A stretch of 64,000 bases of DNA from Microcaldota archaeon. Lineage in GTDB: Archaea > Micrarchaeota > Micrarchaeia > Micrarchaeales > Micrarchaeaceae. This document shows, one piece after another, positions 48,540 to 58,333 of this stretch. The DNA lies in contig JAGWHK010000002.1 of assembly GCA_028866775.1 (NCBI GenBank), positions 98,264-162,263 on the forward strand. The letters run 5' to 3'. Each line of letters opens with the position of its first letter. Position 1 is the first letter of the stretch. A program made the translations under genes and the position numbers. Below the pieces are notes generated by a model, which was given only the letters and a program-made list of their open reading frames with translations, did not search any database and was not told the origin of the DNA.

Positions 48540-51317
48540 ATGGACCAGGCAGAGCAGTCGCACCATGAAACGATACTGGGGATTGACAGTAGGGTCCTCT
48601 TCGCCGCGGCTGTCATAGCGATACTTGCAATTACTGTCTATGCGCGTATGGGTCTCGTAGGCTCCCAGGGGCTCTTCGAGCCTGACGGGTTCTTCTATTA
48701 CTCTGTAATTAGGGCTACGATCAACAGTCATCTTTCAGAGCCACAGCATCTGGGAATATCAGGCTTCTCGCCCAACCACAACTTCATAGGCGAGGCCCCA
48801 GGGCTTCCGTACCTCACTGTTATATTCTATATACTGCTGGGTTGGACCGGCGCCAGCGCCCTGGAGATAATGCGCTGGCTTCCGGTTCTCGTTGCGATCA
48901 TAGAGGTCGTGCTGGCCTATTTCCTTGCAAAGGAGCTTTCCGACAGCAGGCTCTGCGGCCTCCTCGCCATGTTCTTCGTGGCAGTCTCTGCAGGGAACAT
49001 TGCCAGGACAGCTGCACTGGTATACAGAGGGGACACCTTCATAGCGGTCCCACTGATGCTCGCGCTGCTCATAATGCTAAAGGGTCTCAAGCTCAAGTCA
49101 CCCAGGACGACAGCCATATACGCGGTCCTGGCTGCATTCATAATCAGCACCGGCGGGCTGATCTGGAATGGCTCGCCATATATAGTGGTAGTATACATGC
49201 TTTCCTTGACCCTACTACTGTTCTACTCGTTCGTGGCCTGGAAGCCGGAGCTCACTAAGTCTACGCTGATATTCATAGGGGCGCTCTTTTCGCTTTACAT
49301 ACTGCAGAGCATATACCTGACCATACATGGGGTAAGGTCGGGGCTTGCCCTCACAGGCCTAAGTTTCCTGGCCTTCTACATACCACTCCTGCTGTTCGCA
49401 GTAGCGGTATACTATATAGTGGACAAGAAGGCGACCTTCGGGGTCTTCGCCTCCGCAGAGGGCAGGTACCTATTCATCTTCGGGGCTGCGCTCATCATAC
49501 TGCTTTTCGTGATCAGGGGAACCCTGCTCTATCTCATTCCTGTCGCTGCGGTGCTTTTGGGGGTGCTGTGGATGGCGTACACAAAGCTCAAGATTCCAAG
49601 GTTCTTCGCGATCTTCGTTGCCGGGATAGCCGTCATAGGGGTCCTGATAGCAGCATTCCTGATACTGACGCACGGCTATGTCAGCACTATTGCGAGCGCC
49701 TCCGGCGTGGGCACCTCCCCGCCGCCTGCCAATGCGACTAACAGCACCCAGATAGCATACGCGGTCGGATCCACCACCCAGGAGCTCCAGAAGCCGACCT
49801 TCTCGTTCCTCTACGCCAGCTTCGGGCTGGGGCTCTACCTTGTCCCGATAGGCATAATACTCTTCCTGCTCCTCAACAGGGTCCTAGACCTGGACGAGCA
49901 GGACAGGCATGTGATAACCGTTGGCTTCATAGCGCTCCTATCATATCTTGTTGTTACGGCTTACCTGCAGTACAACGCGATAAGGTACAACGCCCTGGTC
50001 TCGATTCCTATCGCGATATTCGCCGCATACGGCCTCTACGGGATAGTGAGGGTATACAGGGGTAGGGAGGAGTGGGCCAAGAGGTTCGCCTCCATAAGCT
50101 TCGTGCTTGCGATAGCGGCATGCACCTTCTACCTTGCATTCCTGCTCTTGAGTGCATGGCACAGCTCAGGCCAGGCTGTCGCCCTTCTGGAGGGCATCGC
50201 TGCCGCCTCCCTGGCATTGTTCCTGGTGGCTGACACGGGAATGCGGGCCATGCGCAAGGATTATGTGGGCAGACTAGCCTTTGCCATTGCTGTTGCGATG
50301 CTCTGCGGATACCTGATCCTGCAGGCTTACAGGACAGCAAGCCTGGGGGCCTCTGCGCACAACCTGCTGATGGTCACGGAGGGCTTCCTGATAGTGGTTG
50401 TCGCCATATGGCTGCTCATCGACAGCCTGCTTCGCATACTACGAAGGGAGCTTGACCTTAAGATGATCGCGTTGGGCATAATGATGGTAGTTATTGTCTT
50501 CTCGACAATCTTCACGGTAATGGAGTCATACGCCTCTACCCAGGCCGATGGCATAAACCCATCTTTCCTATCGGCGATGTCATGGATGAGGAACAACACG
50601 CCCAGCAGTGCAACGGTCCTGGCGCTCTGGCCCGATGGATCTGTGGTGGAGGGCTGGGCGAACAGGACCAGCTACATGGACAGCGTGGGCGGGGAAAACG
50701 CAATAAGGATATACTACTTCGCAAGGTACCTGGCCAATGACACGCCGGACTCGCAGTACCTCTACAGCATAGGGAAGCCCCAGTACCTCGTTGCCAGGCA
50801 GTATTGGCTTACCGAGCTGACCGGCCTGATAGCAGAGGGAGTCCCAAAACACCCGGAGAACTACGTCTATACGATACTGCAGCCTGAGGGCAATCCGTAC
50901 CAGAACGCCACAGCTCAGGTGTACATATTCACCAATGGGATTTACAACGTCACCCTTGTGAACAGGCACGCAAGCAACTCGACCGCCCTGAACTACACGG
51001 CCTACCTCAGCCAGATAGGGCAAAGAGGCTACTACAAGATACACGGAGTTACGCTCTACAACACGAGCAGCACCAGGTACCTGGAGTTCAACGCCAGCGC
51101 AGGCAACTACCAGCTCAACTACACGCTAATGATATTCTATTCCGGCACCATCCTTGAGGGTGCGATAATAACAACCGACACGCTCTACAACAGCAACCTC
51201 TTCAAGCTCGTCTGGCTGTGCAACCGGTACCAGTGCCCCGTCTCAAACTCCACCACAAAGCTGGTCCAGGTCTATTCGAACAACGATACGAGGATATACA
51301 GGATAAACTACACCTGA
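48540..51317 (+). CDS. aglB: STT3/AglB oligosaccharyltransferase
   Basis: 925 residues with about 13 membrane helices in the first 590 and a C-terminal extracellular domain. It transfers glycan from a dolichyl-type carrier to Asn in NxS/T. Seen: the first acidic motif FEPDGFFYY in the first external loop, YRGDTF as second motif, and a WWDYG equivalent that reads WPDGSVVEGW near residue 700, unusual for the family. Surrounding NxS/T-rich surface proteins are likely substrates. The ATG at 48540 has a TATA box (ctataaac, 48503-48510) at a suitable distance; an upstream ATG at 48516 lies too close to it. Confidence 0.9.
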   Translation: MDQAEQSHHETILGIDSRVLFAAAVIAILAITVYARMGLVGSQGLFEPDGFFYYSVIRATINSHLSEPQHLGISGFSPNHNFIGEAPGLPYLTVIFYILLGWTGASALEIMRWLPVLVAIIEVVLAYFLAKELSDSRLCGLLAMFFVAVSAGNIARTAALVYRGDTFIAVPLMLALLIMLKGLKLKSPRTTAIYAVLAAFIISTGGLIWNGSPYIVVVYMLSLTLLLFYSFVAWKPELTKSTLIFIGALFSLYILQSIYLTIHGVRSGLALTGLSFLAFYIPLLLFAVAVYYIVDKKATFGVFASAEGRYLFIFGAALIILLFVIRGTLLYLIPVAAVLLGVLWMAYTKLKIPRFFAIFVAGIAVIGVLIAAFLILTHGYVSTIASASGVGTSPPPANATNSTQIAYAVGSTTQELQKPTFSFLYASFGLGLYLVPIGIILFLLLNRVLDLDEQDRHVITVGFIALLSYLVVTAYLQYNAIRYNALVSIPIAIFAAYGLYGIVRVYRGREEWAKRFASISFVLAIAACTFYLAFLLLSAWHSSGQAVALLEGIAAASLALFLVADTGMRAMRKDYVGRLAFAIAVAMLCGYLILQAYRTASLGASAHNLLMVTEGFLIVVVAIWLLIDSLLRILRRELDLKMIALGIMMVVIVFSTIFTVMESYASTQADGINPSFLSAMSWMRNNTPSSATVLALWPDGSVVEGWANRTSYMDSVGGENAIRIYYFARYLANDTPDSQYLYSIGKPQYLVARQYWLTELTGLIAEGVPKHPENYVYTILQPEGNPYQNATAQVYIFTNGIYNVTLVNRHASNSTALNYTAYLSQIGQRGYYKIHGVTLYNTSSTRYLEFNASAGNYQLNYTLMIFYSGTILEGAIITTDTLYNSNLFKLVWLCNRYQCPVSNSTTKLVQVYSNNDTRIYRINYT

Positions 51318-52930
51318 CCTGGCGCTGGCCTTATAGCGTTTCCCATCCCATCCAAATCATGCTCGGGATACTCGCTCTGCTGATCCAATTAATCCTCGAC
51401 ACAGCGGTCTCCTGGGTAAGGATGTTCATAGCCCTCTTCATATCTGTGCTGGTCGGACTGGCGGTCGGCATACTGGCGAACAGGTCACAAACCGCAGAGC
51501 GGATAATCCTCCCGATATTTGACATATTGCAGACGCTCCCAATCGTGGCGTTCTTCCCGTTCGTGATATACGTTGTGGTGGCAACGCTGCCCGGAATCAT
51601 AGGAATAAATGCAGCGGTAGTCTTCCTGATATTCACCAGCATGGTCTGGAACATCGGCTTCGGCGCATATGAGGGGATCAGGACGATGCCCAGGGAGTAC
51701 GCAGAGGTGTCGCAGGTATTCCAGCTAAGCCCGATAGAGAGGCTCAGGAAGGTGCTGATACCGGCTGCGATGCCAAAGGTGGTCGAGCAGTCGACGCTGT
51801 CGTGGTCGATAGGGCTCTTCTACCTCGTGACCAGCGAGATATTCTCCACCGGATCCAAGGACTACGCGGTCCAGTATGGGATAGGGCCTGGGCTCGTGCA
51901 CCTAGCCTTTTCCGGCAACCTCGCCGCGTATGCCCTTGGCATAATCGTGTTCATCGCCTTTGTAGTCGCAACAAGGCTCCTCTTCTTCAGGTACCTGGAG
52001 AACAGGTTTGTGAAGAGAACGACGCCACGCGGGGGCCACAGCTGGCTCAAGCTGGGCCAGAGAAGGTGGCGCTGGGGCGAGAGGGCTGAGCACCGCTTCG
52101 CCATAGCAGGCAAGATCCTCGAGAGAAAGACGATGGCCGCGATAGGATGGAGGAATAGGCTCCACGAGGCCAGGAGGATACAGCGCATAATACGCAACGG
52201 CACCTGGACTGTTCTTGCCGGCCTGGTAGTGATAATGATTGTGGTCCTGCTGCTAAACCGCGGACTCGCCTCCAGCGAGCTGGATGTCCTCTACGCGATG
52301 GCCTTCTCCCTAGGCAGGATATGGCTCGCCTTCGCGCTTACCCTGGCGATCGCGCTCCCGTTGGGTATATACGTCGTCTTCATGACCAAGAGGAGCGAGT
52401 CGTATATGGTCCTCTTCCAGATACTCGCCTCGATACCGGCTACTGTTCTACTCCCAGCAATAGTGATAGCGTTCAAGGGCGCTCCATACAGGGGCGAGCT
52501 GGTCGCCCTCGCGATATTCTTCCTCAGCGGATTCTGGTACCTGCTGTTCAGCATAGTATCAACGCGGGCATCGATGCAGGAAAGCTGGGAAGAGGCCAAG
52601 GAGATCTTCCAGGTGAAGGGCAAGAGCGCCTGGAAGTACTTCTACCTGAAGGCGGTGCTGCCAGGGCTGATAACGGGCAGCATAACGGCGATAGCCGCGG
52701 AATGGAACGCCAGTATAGTTGCTGAGTACTTCACCACCACAGGCATAAGCGGGGGAAGCGTTGTCTCATCCGTCGGGACAGGGCTAGGGAAGCTGCTGGA
52801 CCTTACGCTGGCATCGGGGAACATACAGCTCATGGCGCTCGGTTTGATAAACCTTACCATCGTCATAATAGTGGTCAACAGGCTGCTCTGGAAGAGAAGC
52901 TACAACAGGGTCATGTCTGTGTATAGGTGA
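51314..52930 (+). CDS. ABC transporter permease, two BPD domains fused (NitT/TauT type), probable CTG start
   Basis: About 538 residues with two permease units in tandem, each with about six helices. The EAA loops are EYAEVSQVF...ERLRKVLIPAAMPKV in the first and SWEEAKEIFQVKGKSAWKYFYLKAVLPGLI in the second. Such double permeases belong to the nitrate/taurine/sulfonate family and import small anions or organic ions. The conserved SHPIQIM region lies before the first ATG (51358), so the start must be upstream; the only candidate in the open frame is CTG at 51314, which overlaps the aglB stop (CTGA). Confidence 0.88.
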   Translation: MTWRWPYSVSHPIQIMLGILALLIQLILDTAVSWVRMFIALFISVLVGLAVGILANRSQTAERIILPIFDILQTLPIVAFFPFVIYVVVATLPGIIGINAAVVFLIFTSMVWNIGFGAYEGIRTMPREYAEVSQVFQLSPIERLRKVLIPAAMPKVVEQSTLSWSIGLFYLVTSEIFSTGSKDYAVQYGIGPGLVHLAFSGNLAAYALGIIVFIAFVVATRLLFFRYLENRFVKRTTPRGGHSWLKLGQRRWRWGERAEHRFAIAGKILERKTMAAIGWRNRLHEARRIQRIIRNGTWTVLAGLVVIMIVVLLLNRGLASSELDVLYAMAFSLGRIWLAFALTLAIALPLGIYVVFMTKRSESYMVLFQILASIPATVLLPAIVIAFKGAPYRGELVALAIFFLSGFWYLLFSIVSTRASMQESWEEAKEIFQVKGKSAWKYFYLKAVLPGLITGSITAIAAEWNASIVAEYFTTTGISGGSVVSSVGTGLGKLLDLTLASGNIQLMALGLINLTIVIIVVNRLLWKRSYNRVMSVYR

Positions 52931-52934
52931 GAGC

Positions 52935-53681
52935 GTGGATCTGATAAAGCTGGATGGCATAAGGTACGAGATCGGAGAGGAGACCATAATAGACGGGCTC
53001 TCCTTCGGCGCAGGAGCAGAACAGTTCGTCTCGATAATAGGGCCATCTGGCTGCGGCAAAAGCACCCTCCTTAGGATAATAGCAGGGCTCATACCCCCGA
53101 CTGCAGGGAGGGCGCTGTTTAACGGCAGGAGGATAGACAAACCACGGAAGGAACTCTCGTTCGTATTCCAGGACTTCGCACTGCTGCCTTGGCTGACCAA
53201 CAGGGAGAACGTCATGCTGGGGCTCTCATCTTCAGGGCTTGACGACGAGAAGAAGTCCGACAAGGCCGGCGCAATGCTCAGGGAGTTCGGGCTAGGGGGG
53301 TCTGAGGACGAGTATCCGAACGCGCTAAGCGGGGGCATGAAGCAGAGGGTGGGGCTTGCCAGGGCATTGGTTCTGGAGCCAGAGGTCCTTCTGATGGATG
53401 AGCCGTTCAGCGCGCTTGACGAGCTGACGGCCAACGCTATGAGGAGGGAGGTGCTGGAGACGCTCAGGACCAGGAACATGTCGGTGAGGCTGGTGATTAT
53501 GGTAACGCACAACGTCGAAGAGGCCGTCCTCATGTCAGACCGGGTGGTTGTCTTATCTGACAAGCCAACCAAGCTCAAGGAGATAAAAAGCATAAGGATA
53601 AAGCAGCCAAGAAACAGGAAAGGCGGCGAATTCGGCAGGGCGGTCGATGACATATATGCCAAGCTGGCCAGCAAGCGCTAG
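52935..53681 (+). CDS. ABC transporter ATPase (NitT/TauT type)
   Basis: 248 residues: Walker A GPSGCGKST, Q-loop FVFQDFALLPW, signature LSGGMKQRVGLARAL, Walker B VLLMDEPFSALD, H-loop VTHNVEEAV. The QDFALLPWLTNRENV motif is typical for nitrate/taurine transporters. It starts with GTG 4 nt after the permease gene and is expected to form a dimer with it. No substrate-binding protein gene is adjacent, so the external receptor is either encoded elsewhere or missing. Confidence 0.93.
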   Translation: MDLIKLDGIRYEIGEETIIDGLSFGAGAEQFVSIIGPSGCGKSTLLRIIAGLIPPTAGRALFNGRRIDKPRKELSFVFQDFALLPWLTNRENVMLGLSSSGLDDEKKSDKAGAMLREFGLGGSEDEYPNALSGGMKQRVGLARALVLEPEVLLMDEPFSALDELTANAMRREVLETLRTRNMSVRLVIMVTHNVEEAVLMSDRVVVLSDKPTKLKEIKSIRIKQPRNRKGGEFGRAVDDIYAKLASKR

Positions 53682-55153
53682 ACCTTATATGACGTCTTTT
53701 CCGCCAAAAATAGTGAGAGGTCTGATATCGCAATCCTCTCTTGCGATTTGGAATCCCTTTCTCTGACCGTGACTGTGCCGAAATCCTTCGACTCAGAGTT
53801 CACAGTATCGAAATCGATTGTAATGCAGAACGGAGTACCAAGCTCGTCCTGCCTGGCGTACCGCCTTCCGATCGAGCCAGCCTCGTCGAAGAAGACCTTG
53901 AACCTTTTGCTTAACTCTGACCTTACCTCTTCAGCCTTGGCGCTTATTGTGTCGTCCTTCTGCAGCGGCAGCACAGCTGCGGAGAGCGGGCTCAGCCACG
54001 GCTTGATGCCAAGCACCTGCCGAATCTTGTCATCCTTGTAGAGTATGTCTATCATTGCCCAGATGTTCCTGTCGACACCGAAGCTAAGCTCGAGCACGTT
54101 GGGCATCACCTTCTTGCCGTTTATCTTGACGGAAAGGTCCTTGTTGGCGCCCTTCGAGTGGCAGGTAAGATCGTAGTCTCCCCTGTAGTGGAGGCCGCCG
54201 ATCTCCTTGAAGCCACCCCAGCTCTCGACGTCAGCTTCGAGGTCCATGTGCAGGCGGTTGTAGAAGGCCTTCTCATCTCCCCCCTTCTCAAGGAACCTGA
54301 ACTTCTCGTCAGGAATCCCGATAGCGTTCTTGTAGAACAGGAAAATTATGGCCATGTGGTAGGCGTAGAACTCAGGGACTTCATATTCCTTGACCAGGTT
54401 CGCCGCAGTTATCTTGACCTGCTTCTTGGTCTTGAAGGGCACGACGTTAAACTCGGTGTCCTTGACGCTCCCGAAGTCAGGCTTGAATGCATCGGGGTCG
54501 AAGAATATCTGGAGCTCCGCCTGAGTCAGCTCCCTCATCCTGTAAAGCCCCTGCCTTGGAGATATCTCATTCCTGTATGCTCTCCCGATTACGGCGAGAC
54601 CGAAGGGCAGGCTCTTCCTAAGGATGTTGAACTCCCTGAAGAAGTTTAGGTAGGGCGTCTGGGCGGTTTCTGGCCTCAGGTAACCCTTCTCGTTCTTCTC
54701 AGGACCCAAATGGACATCCACCATCATGTTGAACGACTTTGACTGAAGCAGCGCACCCTGGCACTTCGGACACTTTACGTTGTTAGATTTCACAGCCGAG
54801 TCAATCTCTGAAGGATTGGCACCTTCTGACACCTTGATATTCATGTCGGCAAGCATCACGTCAGCCCTGAAGTAGGTGTGACACTTGGAGCACCCGACAA
54901 GTATGTCGTTGAACCTTGCCGCATGGCCTGACGCTATTAGCGGCTTCTCTGGCAGTATGTTCGACCCCTCTATCAGGTAGTAATCATTGTGCCTCTCCAC
55001 GAAGTATGAGAGCCAGCACTGCTCGAACCTCCTCTTCAGGAGGGTTCCCAGGTGACCGTAGTCGTAGGTTCCGGCAAGTCCGCCATAGATCTCGGCGCCA
55101 GGCCAGAAGAAACCCTTCTCCTTTGCGAATGCAGTCAGGTCATCGATATTCAT
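53678..55153 (-). CDS. glyS: glycyl-tRNA synthetase (alpha2 type)
   Basis: 491 residues starting MNIDDLTAFAKEKGFFWPG. Class II: GGLAGTYDYG near the N-terminus, motif 2 (FGLAVIGRAYRNEISPRQGLYRMREL) and the C-terminal anticodon domain. Two Cys pairs (GCSKCH and CPKCQ) form a zinc site in the insertion, as in archaeal and eukaryotic GlyRS. Start chosen at 55153 by family length; the longer frame begins only 3 codons upstream. The end overlaps the ABC ATPase by 4 nt. Confidence 0.95.
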   Translation of the reverse strand: MNIDDLTAFAKEKGFFWPGAEIYGGLAGTYDYGHLGTLLKRRFEQCWLSYFVERHNDYYLIEGSNILPEKPLIASGHAARFNDILVGCSKCHTYFRADVMLADMNIKVSEGANPSEIDSAVKSNNVKCPKCQGALLQSKSFNMMVDVHLGPEKNEKGYLRPETAQTPYLNFFREFNILRKSLPFGLAVIGRAYRNEISPRQGLYRMRELTQAELQIFFDPDAFKPDFGSVKDTEFNVVPFKTKKQVKITAANLVKEYEVPEFYAYHMAIIFLFYKNAIGIPDEKFRFLEKGGDEKAFYNRLHMDLEADVESWGGFKEIGGLHYRGDYDLTCHSKGANKDLSVKINGKKVMPNVLELSFGVDRNIWAMIDILYKDDKIRQVLGIKPWLSPLSAAVLPLQKDDTISAKAEEVRSELSKRFKVFFDEAGSIGRRYARQDELGTPFCITIDFDTVNSESKDFGTVTVRERDSKSQERIAISDLSLFLAEKTSYKV

Positions 55154-55222
55154 CAGTATCACAAGTCACATGGGCGATTAGATAATTGTGGTTGGTATTA
55201 ATATATCTTGCAGGAAGCTAGC

Positions 55223-56200
55223 TCAATGGTTCAATATCCTTAGCAAAGCTCTCTCATCTACTACGACACTGGCGGTACCGCCTATTGGGAATGTGATCAT
55301 CGGATGGGTATGACCAAAGTCCATATTTGCCAGTATGGGAATGTCGCCCTTTACTATGGTATTTAGTATCTTAGTTAGGCGTTCACGATCTATTCCGCTC
55401 CCCTTCTGGAATCTTCCGATCACCACCCCCCTAATGGTTTCTGAACCGGAAAGATGGAAGAGGGATTGCAGGTCTCTTGCAAAGTGAACCATGTCGCTCT
55501 CTTCATCGTCCTCTATGAAAAGGATGCTGTTCCGTATCTTCGGCATGAACTCTGTTCCCTGCAAGAGGTTGAATGTGCAGAGGTTGGCCCCGATTATTTT
55601 ACCCCTAGCCTTGCCCTTTCTGAGGATCCATGGCCCATCATTTTTGTAGTTCAGGTAGGTGGCGTTCTTGCTGGACCACTCTGTCACATCAGTGGAGGGC
55701 TTTACTTCGAATGCTTTGCCTTCGAAGAGACATTTCCTGAAGTAGCTCCCACTGTATTCAAGTCCCTTGCCCGCTCCGAACGTAAAGTAGGCAGGGCCAG
55801 AGTATGTAACCAGACCTGTTTTGGCGTATATCGCGTTCTGCAATGCCGTTATGTCTGAGTAGCCGCAGAGCACCTTCGGGTTCTCCTTTATGATTTCGTA
55901 GTTTATGTACTTCAGGAGTTCGTTCGAGTTAAAGCCACCTATGACTGTTAGCACGGCCCTGACATTTGTATCGAAGAAAGCGTCGTTGAGGTCTTCCACC
56001 CTGTGCTCTACACTAGTGGAGTCGAACTCATCGACTTCGCTGACGTGCTTACCGAAGCTAACCTTTAGCCCGAGGGATTCTAGTCTTTGAACGGCCGATT
56101 GCCTTATCTGTTCTGTTATGAACGGCAGGTTTATCGATTGCGCCGGGGCTATGACCCTTATCTCGTCCCCCGCTTTTAGTTTTGGGGCTATGATTGGCAT
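55223..56200 (-). CDS. S66-family serine peptidase (LD-carboxypeptidase / MccF type)
   Basis: 325 residues with the Ser-Glu-His catalytic set: the nucleophile in LCGYSDITAL, the Glu in LFIEDDEES, and the His in DFGHTHPM. The family removes D-Ala from muropeptides or cleaves the processed microcin C analogue of aspartyl-adenylate (MccF). This archaeon is expected to lack murein, so the MccF-type role is more plausible. Its gene lies directly after aspS; a TATA-like element (ctttttaa, 56222-56229) at leaderless distance may give it a separate promoter. Confidence 0.85.
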   Translation of the reverse strand: MPIIAPKLKAGDEIRVIAPAQSINLPFITEQIRQSAVQRLESLGLKVSFGKHVSEVDEFDSTSVEHRVEDLNDAFFDTNVRAVLTVIGGFNSNELLKYINYEIIKENPKVLCGYSDITALQNAIYAKTGLVTYSGPAYFTFGAGKGLEYSGSYFRKCLFEGKAFEVKPSTDVTEWSSKNATYLNYKNDGPWILRKGKARGKIIGANLCTFNLLQGTEFMPKIRNSILFIEDDEESDMVHFARDLQSLFHLSGSETIRGVVIGRFQKGSGIDRERLTKILNTIVKGDIPILANMDFGHTHPMITFPIGGTASVVVDERALLRILNH

Positions 56201-56249
56201 GAAGAGCTATCTCCTCTTCTCTTAAAAAGGCTTGCCTGCAATGGGTTGA

Positions 56250-57536
56250 TTATGGGGTTATCCGCTTCCTGTCCCTCGGGAAGAGCACGCATTCCCTTAT
56301 GTTCTGGGCGCCCGTTATCCTCATCGTGAGCCTTTCCAGGCCTATGCTCCACCCCGAGTGCGGCGGCGCGCCGCACCTGAAGGCATTTATGTAGAACTCG
56401 AATCCCTTTGGATCCAGGCCCTTCTTCTTTAGCGACTCTATGAGCATTTCCGGCGAGTGTATACGTTGTGCCCCGCTCAGTATCTCTAGCCCCCTGTAGA
56501 TGAAATCGAAGCTCTCGGTCAGCTCAGGGTTGTCCTTGCAGGGCATGGAATAGAAAGCTCTCAGGGTAGTCGGGAAGCGCTTTATTATCACGGCCTCGCC
56601 GTAGAGTTCGCTTATGCTAGCCTCGTGGTCCCTGGAGAAGTCGTGCCCGAACTCGATCGGGTAGCCTTTCTTCTTGAGGTCCTTTATCGCCTTGCTGTAT
56701 TCCACCACCTTGACCTTCGGGATGTCAAGCTTTGCACCAAGTAGCTCCAGCTCCCTCTTGTTCTCCTTGACCACAGTCTTTATCATCTCCTTGAATGTCT
56801 GGACGAGTATCTTTATGACGTCGTCTGCGCTCGCGAATGCCATCTCTATGTCCATCTGCGTCGACTCTGTCAGGTGGTATGTCGTGTTGGACTTCTCAGC
56901 CCTGAACACAGGTATGACCATAACTACCTTCTCCAACCCGCCAATGACGGCAAGCTGCTTGTGTATCTGCGGCGACTGCGAGAGGTAGGCGTGCTTTTCG
57001 AAGTACACTATAGGGAAAAGGTCGCTTCCGCCCTCGCTAGCCTCGGCTATTATTGAGGATGGCCTTATCATTAGGAAGCCCTTCTTGGTCAGGGTTGATA
57101 TGAATGTTCTGTAGAGGGTTGACTGGATCTTGAATATTGCGGCCGTCTCGGGCCTCCTAAGGTCGATGTACCTGCTGTTCAGGCGGACATCTATGTCCGC
57201 GGGGACCTTTCCCGTGACCTCGAACGGTATCTGCGTCGATATTGGGTTGAGGTTCTCTATGCTCTTTATGAGTATCTCGAACCCTCCCTTTGCGTTCTGG
57301 GCAATCTTGACCGTCCCAGTTATCCTGACCACGCTCTCCTTCGGTATCGACATTCCCTCCAGCACTCTGTCTCCGGCTTCGCCCTTCTTGCCTATTACCT
57401 GAACAATCCCAGTCATGTCCCTGAGGAGCAGGAATGTCATGCTGCCCAGTTCCCTGACCTCATGGACCCAGCCCACAAGGGCAACATCCTTGCCCTCCAT
57501 GCTGGGGTTTAGATCGCCAACAAAGTGTGTCCGCAT
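56250..57536 (-). CDS. aspS: aspartyl-tRNA synthetase (archaeal type)
   Basis: 428 residues. An N-terminal OB fold (VALVGWVHEVRELG) for anticodon binding, class II core with motif 2 (PVFRAEKSNTTYHLTESTQMDIE) and motif 3 near the end (GWSIGLERLTMRI). The archaeal/eukaryotic type, possibly non-discriminating (able to charge tRNA-Asn) as in many archaea; that depends on anticodon-contact residues I cannot judge securely. tRNA-Asp lies at 19161-19233. Confidence 0.95.
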   Translation of the reverse strand: MRTHFVGDLNPSMEGKDVALVGWVHEVRELGSMTFLLLRDMTGIVQVIGKKGEAGDRVLEGMSIPKESVVRITGTVKIAQNAKGGFEILIKSIENLNPISTQIPFEVTGKVPADIDVRLNSRYIDLRRPETAAIFKIQSTLYRTFISTLTKKGFLMIRPSSIIAEASEGGSDLFPIVYFEKHAYLSQSPQIHKQLAVIGGLEKVVMVIPVFRAEKSNTTYHLTESTQMDIEMAFASADDVIKILVQTFKEMIKTVVKENKRELELLGAKLDIPKVKVVEYSKAIKDLKKKGYPIEFGHDFSRDHEASISELYGEAVIIKRFPTTLRAFYSMPCKDNPELTESFDFIYRGLEILSGAQRIHSPEMLIESLKKKGLDPKGFEFYINAFRCGAPPHSGWSIGLERLTMRITGAQNIRECVLFPRDRKRITP

Positions 57537-57644
57537 TGAAATACCTGAAATAGAAGTCTGCCTGCTTCCTTGATAGTCTATATCCCAGCATTTCTTAATA
57601 CCTTGCGTGTAGGTGCCTTGATGGCATTCCTTCCTTTATCTACC

Positions 57645-58328
57645 TTAGCACAGGCGCTCCTCATCCCAGATCCATGATGTCGTCCTTGTCCCATCCTGTC
57701 CTTCAGTTTCAATCGGTGTAAGGAGCATGCGCCTCCTTCCCTCAGGACCGAACTTGTAACCCTCAATCGTGCTTGTAGATGTGAAGGCATCCAGGTTCGA
57801 TGCAGCTCCCCTGAGTATCCAGAGGGTGCCAACAGTTATCGTCCAGGAGGAGACAGAGTTTGAGGTCTCCTCAAGAGCTCGGCTCTCTATGGTGCCCTTC
57901 CTGAGCAGGTTGACCGGATTGAATATGTCACCACTGTGGCCCTGGACATCACGATCAGCTTCGTCGGCTTCCCTCTTCCTGGCAAGCCAAGTCCGGCGTG
58001 CCTTGTAGTACCTGCGGCCCGCACCGGCTCCAGTAAGTGCCAGTCCGGCTCCAAATGCGAGGATCTTCTCGTCTTTTTGCCTCTCCTCTGATCTTAGTAT
58101 CGTCTCTCCGTCCTTCAAAATAGCGGGGTCTTCTGCAAGGTGGGCGGCCCTTCGCATCATCTCCTTCCTGTTCGGGTCGTTCCAGTTCAGGTAGTTCGGA
58201 ACCCCGTTGGGAAACTCTGCCTTGAGAACGGCAAGTGTGTGCTGATCCAGCTGCTGGGCGCTCGCCGAGAGTGGGGCAGCGGCTATTGCGGCCGCAATCA
58301 GAATCTTCTTCATCCTGCCCTTTTGCAT
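57645..58328 (-). CDS. hypothetical membrane or secreted protein with a signal peptide
   Basis: 227 residues from MQKGRMKKILIAAAIAAAP. The N-terminus has the form of a Sec signal peptide with a possible cleavage site after SASA. The rest is hydrophilic with one hydrophobic stretch (about 95-110, FGAGLALTGAGAG) and many Arg and Glu. No family recognised. It is the second of two unknown genes in tandem; the stop of the upstream gene is 5 nt before its ATG, so they are co-translated. Confidence 0.6.
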   Translation of the reverse strand: MQKGRMKKILIAAAIAAAPLSASAQQLDQHTLAVLKAEFPNGVPNYLNWNDPNRKEMMRRAAHLAEDPAILKDGETILRSEERQKDEKILAFGAGLALTGAGAGRRYYKARRTWLARKREADEADRDVQGHSGDIFNPVNLLRKGTIESRALEETSNSVSSWTITVGTLWILRGAASNLDAFTSTSTIEGYKFGPEGRRRMLLTPIETEGQDGTRTTSWIWDEERLC

Positions 58329-58333
58329 AGTGC

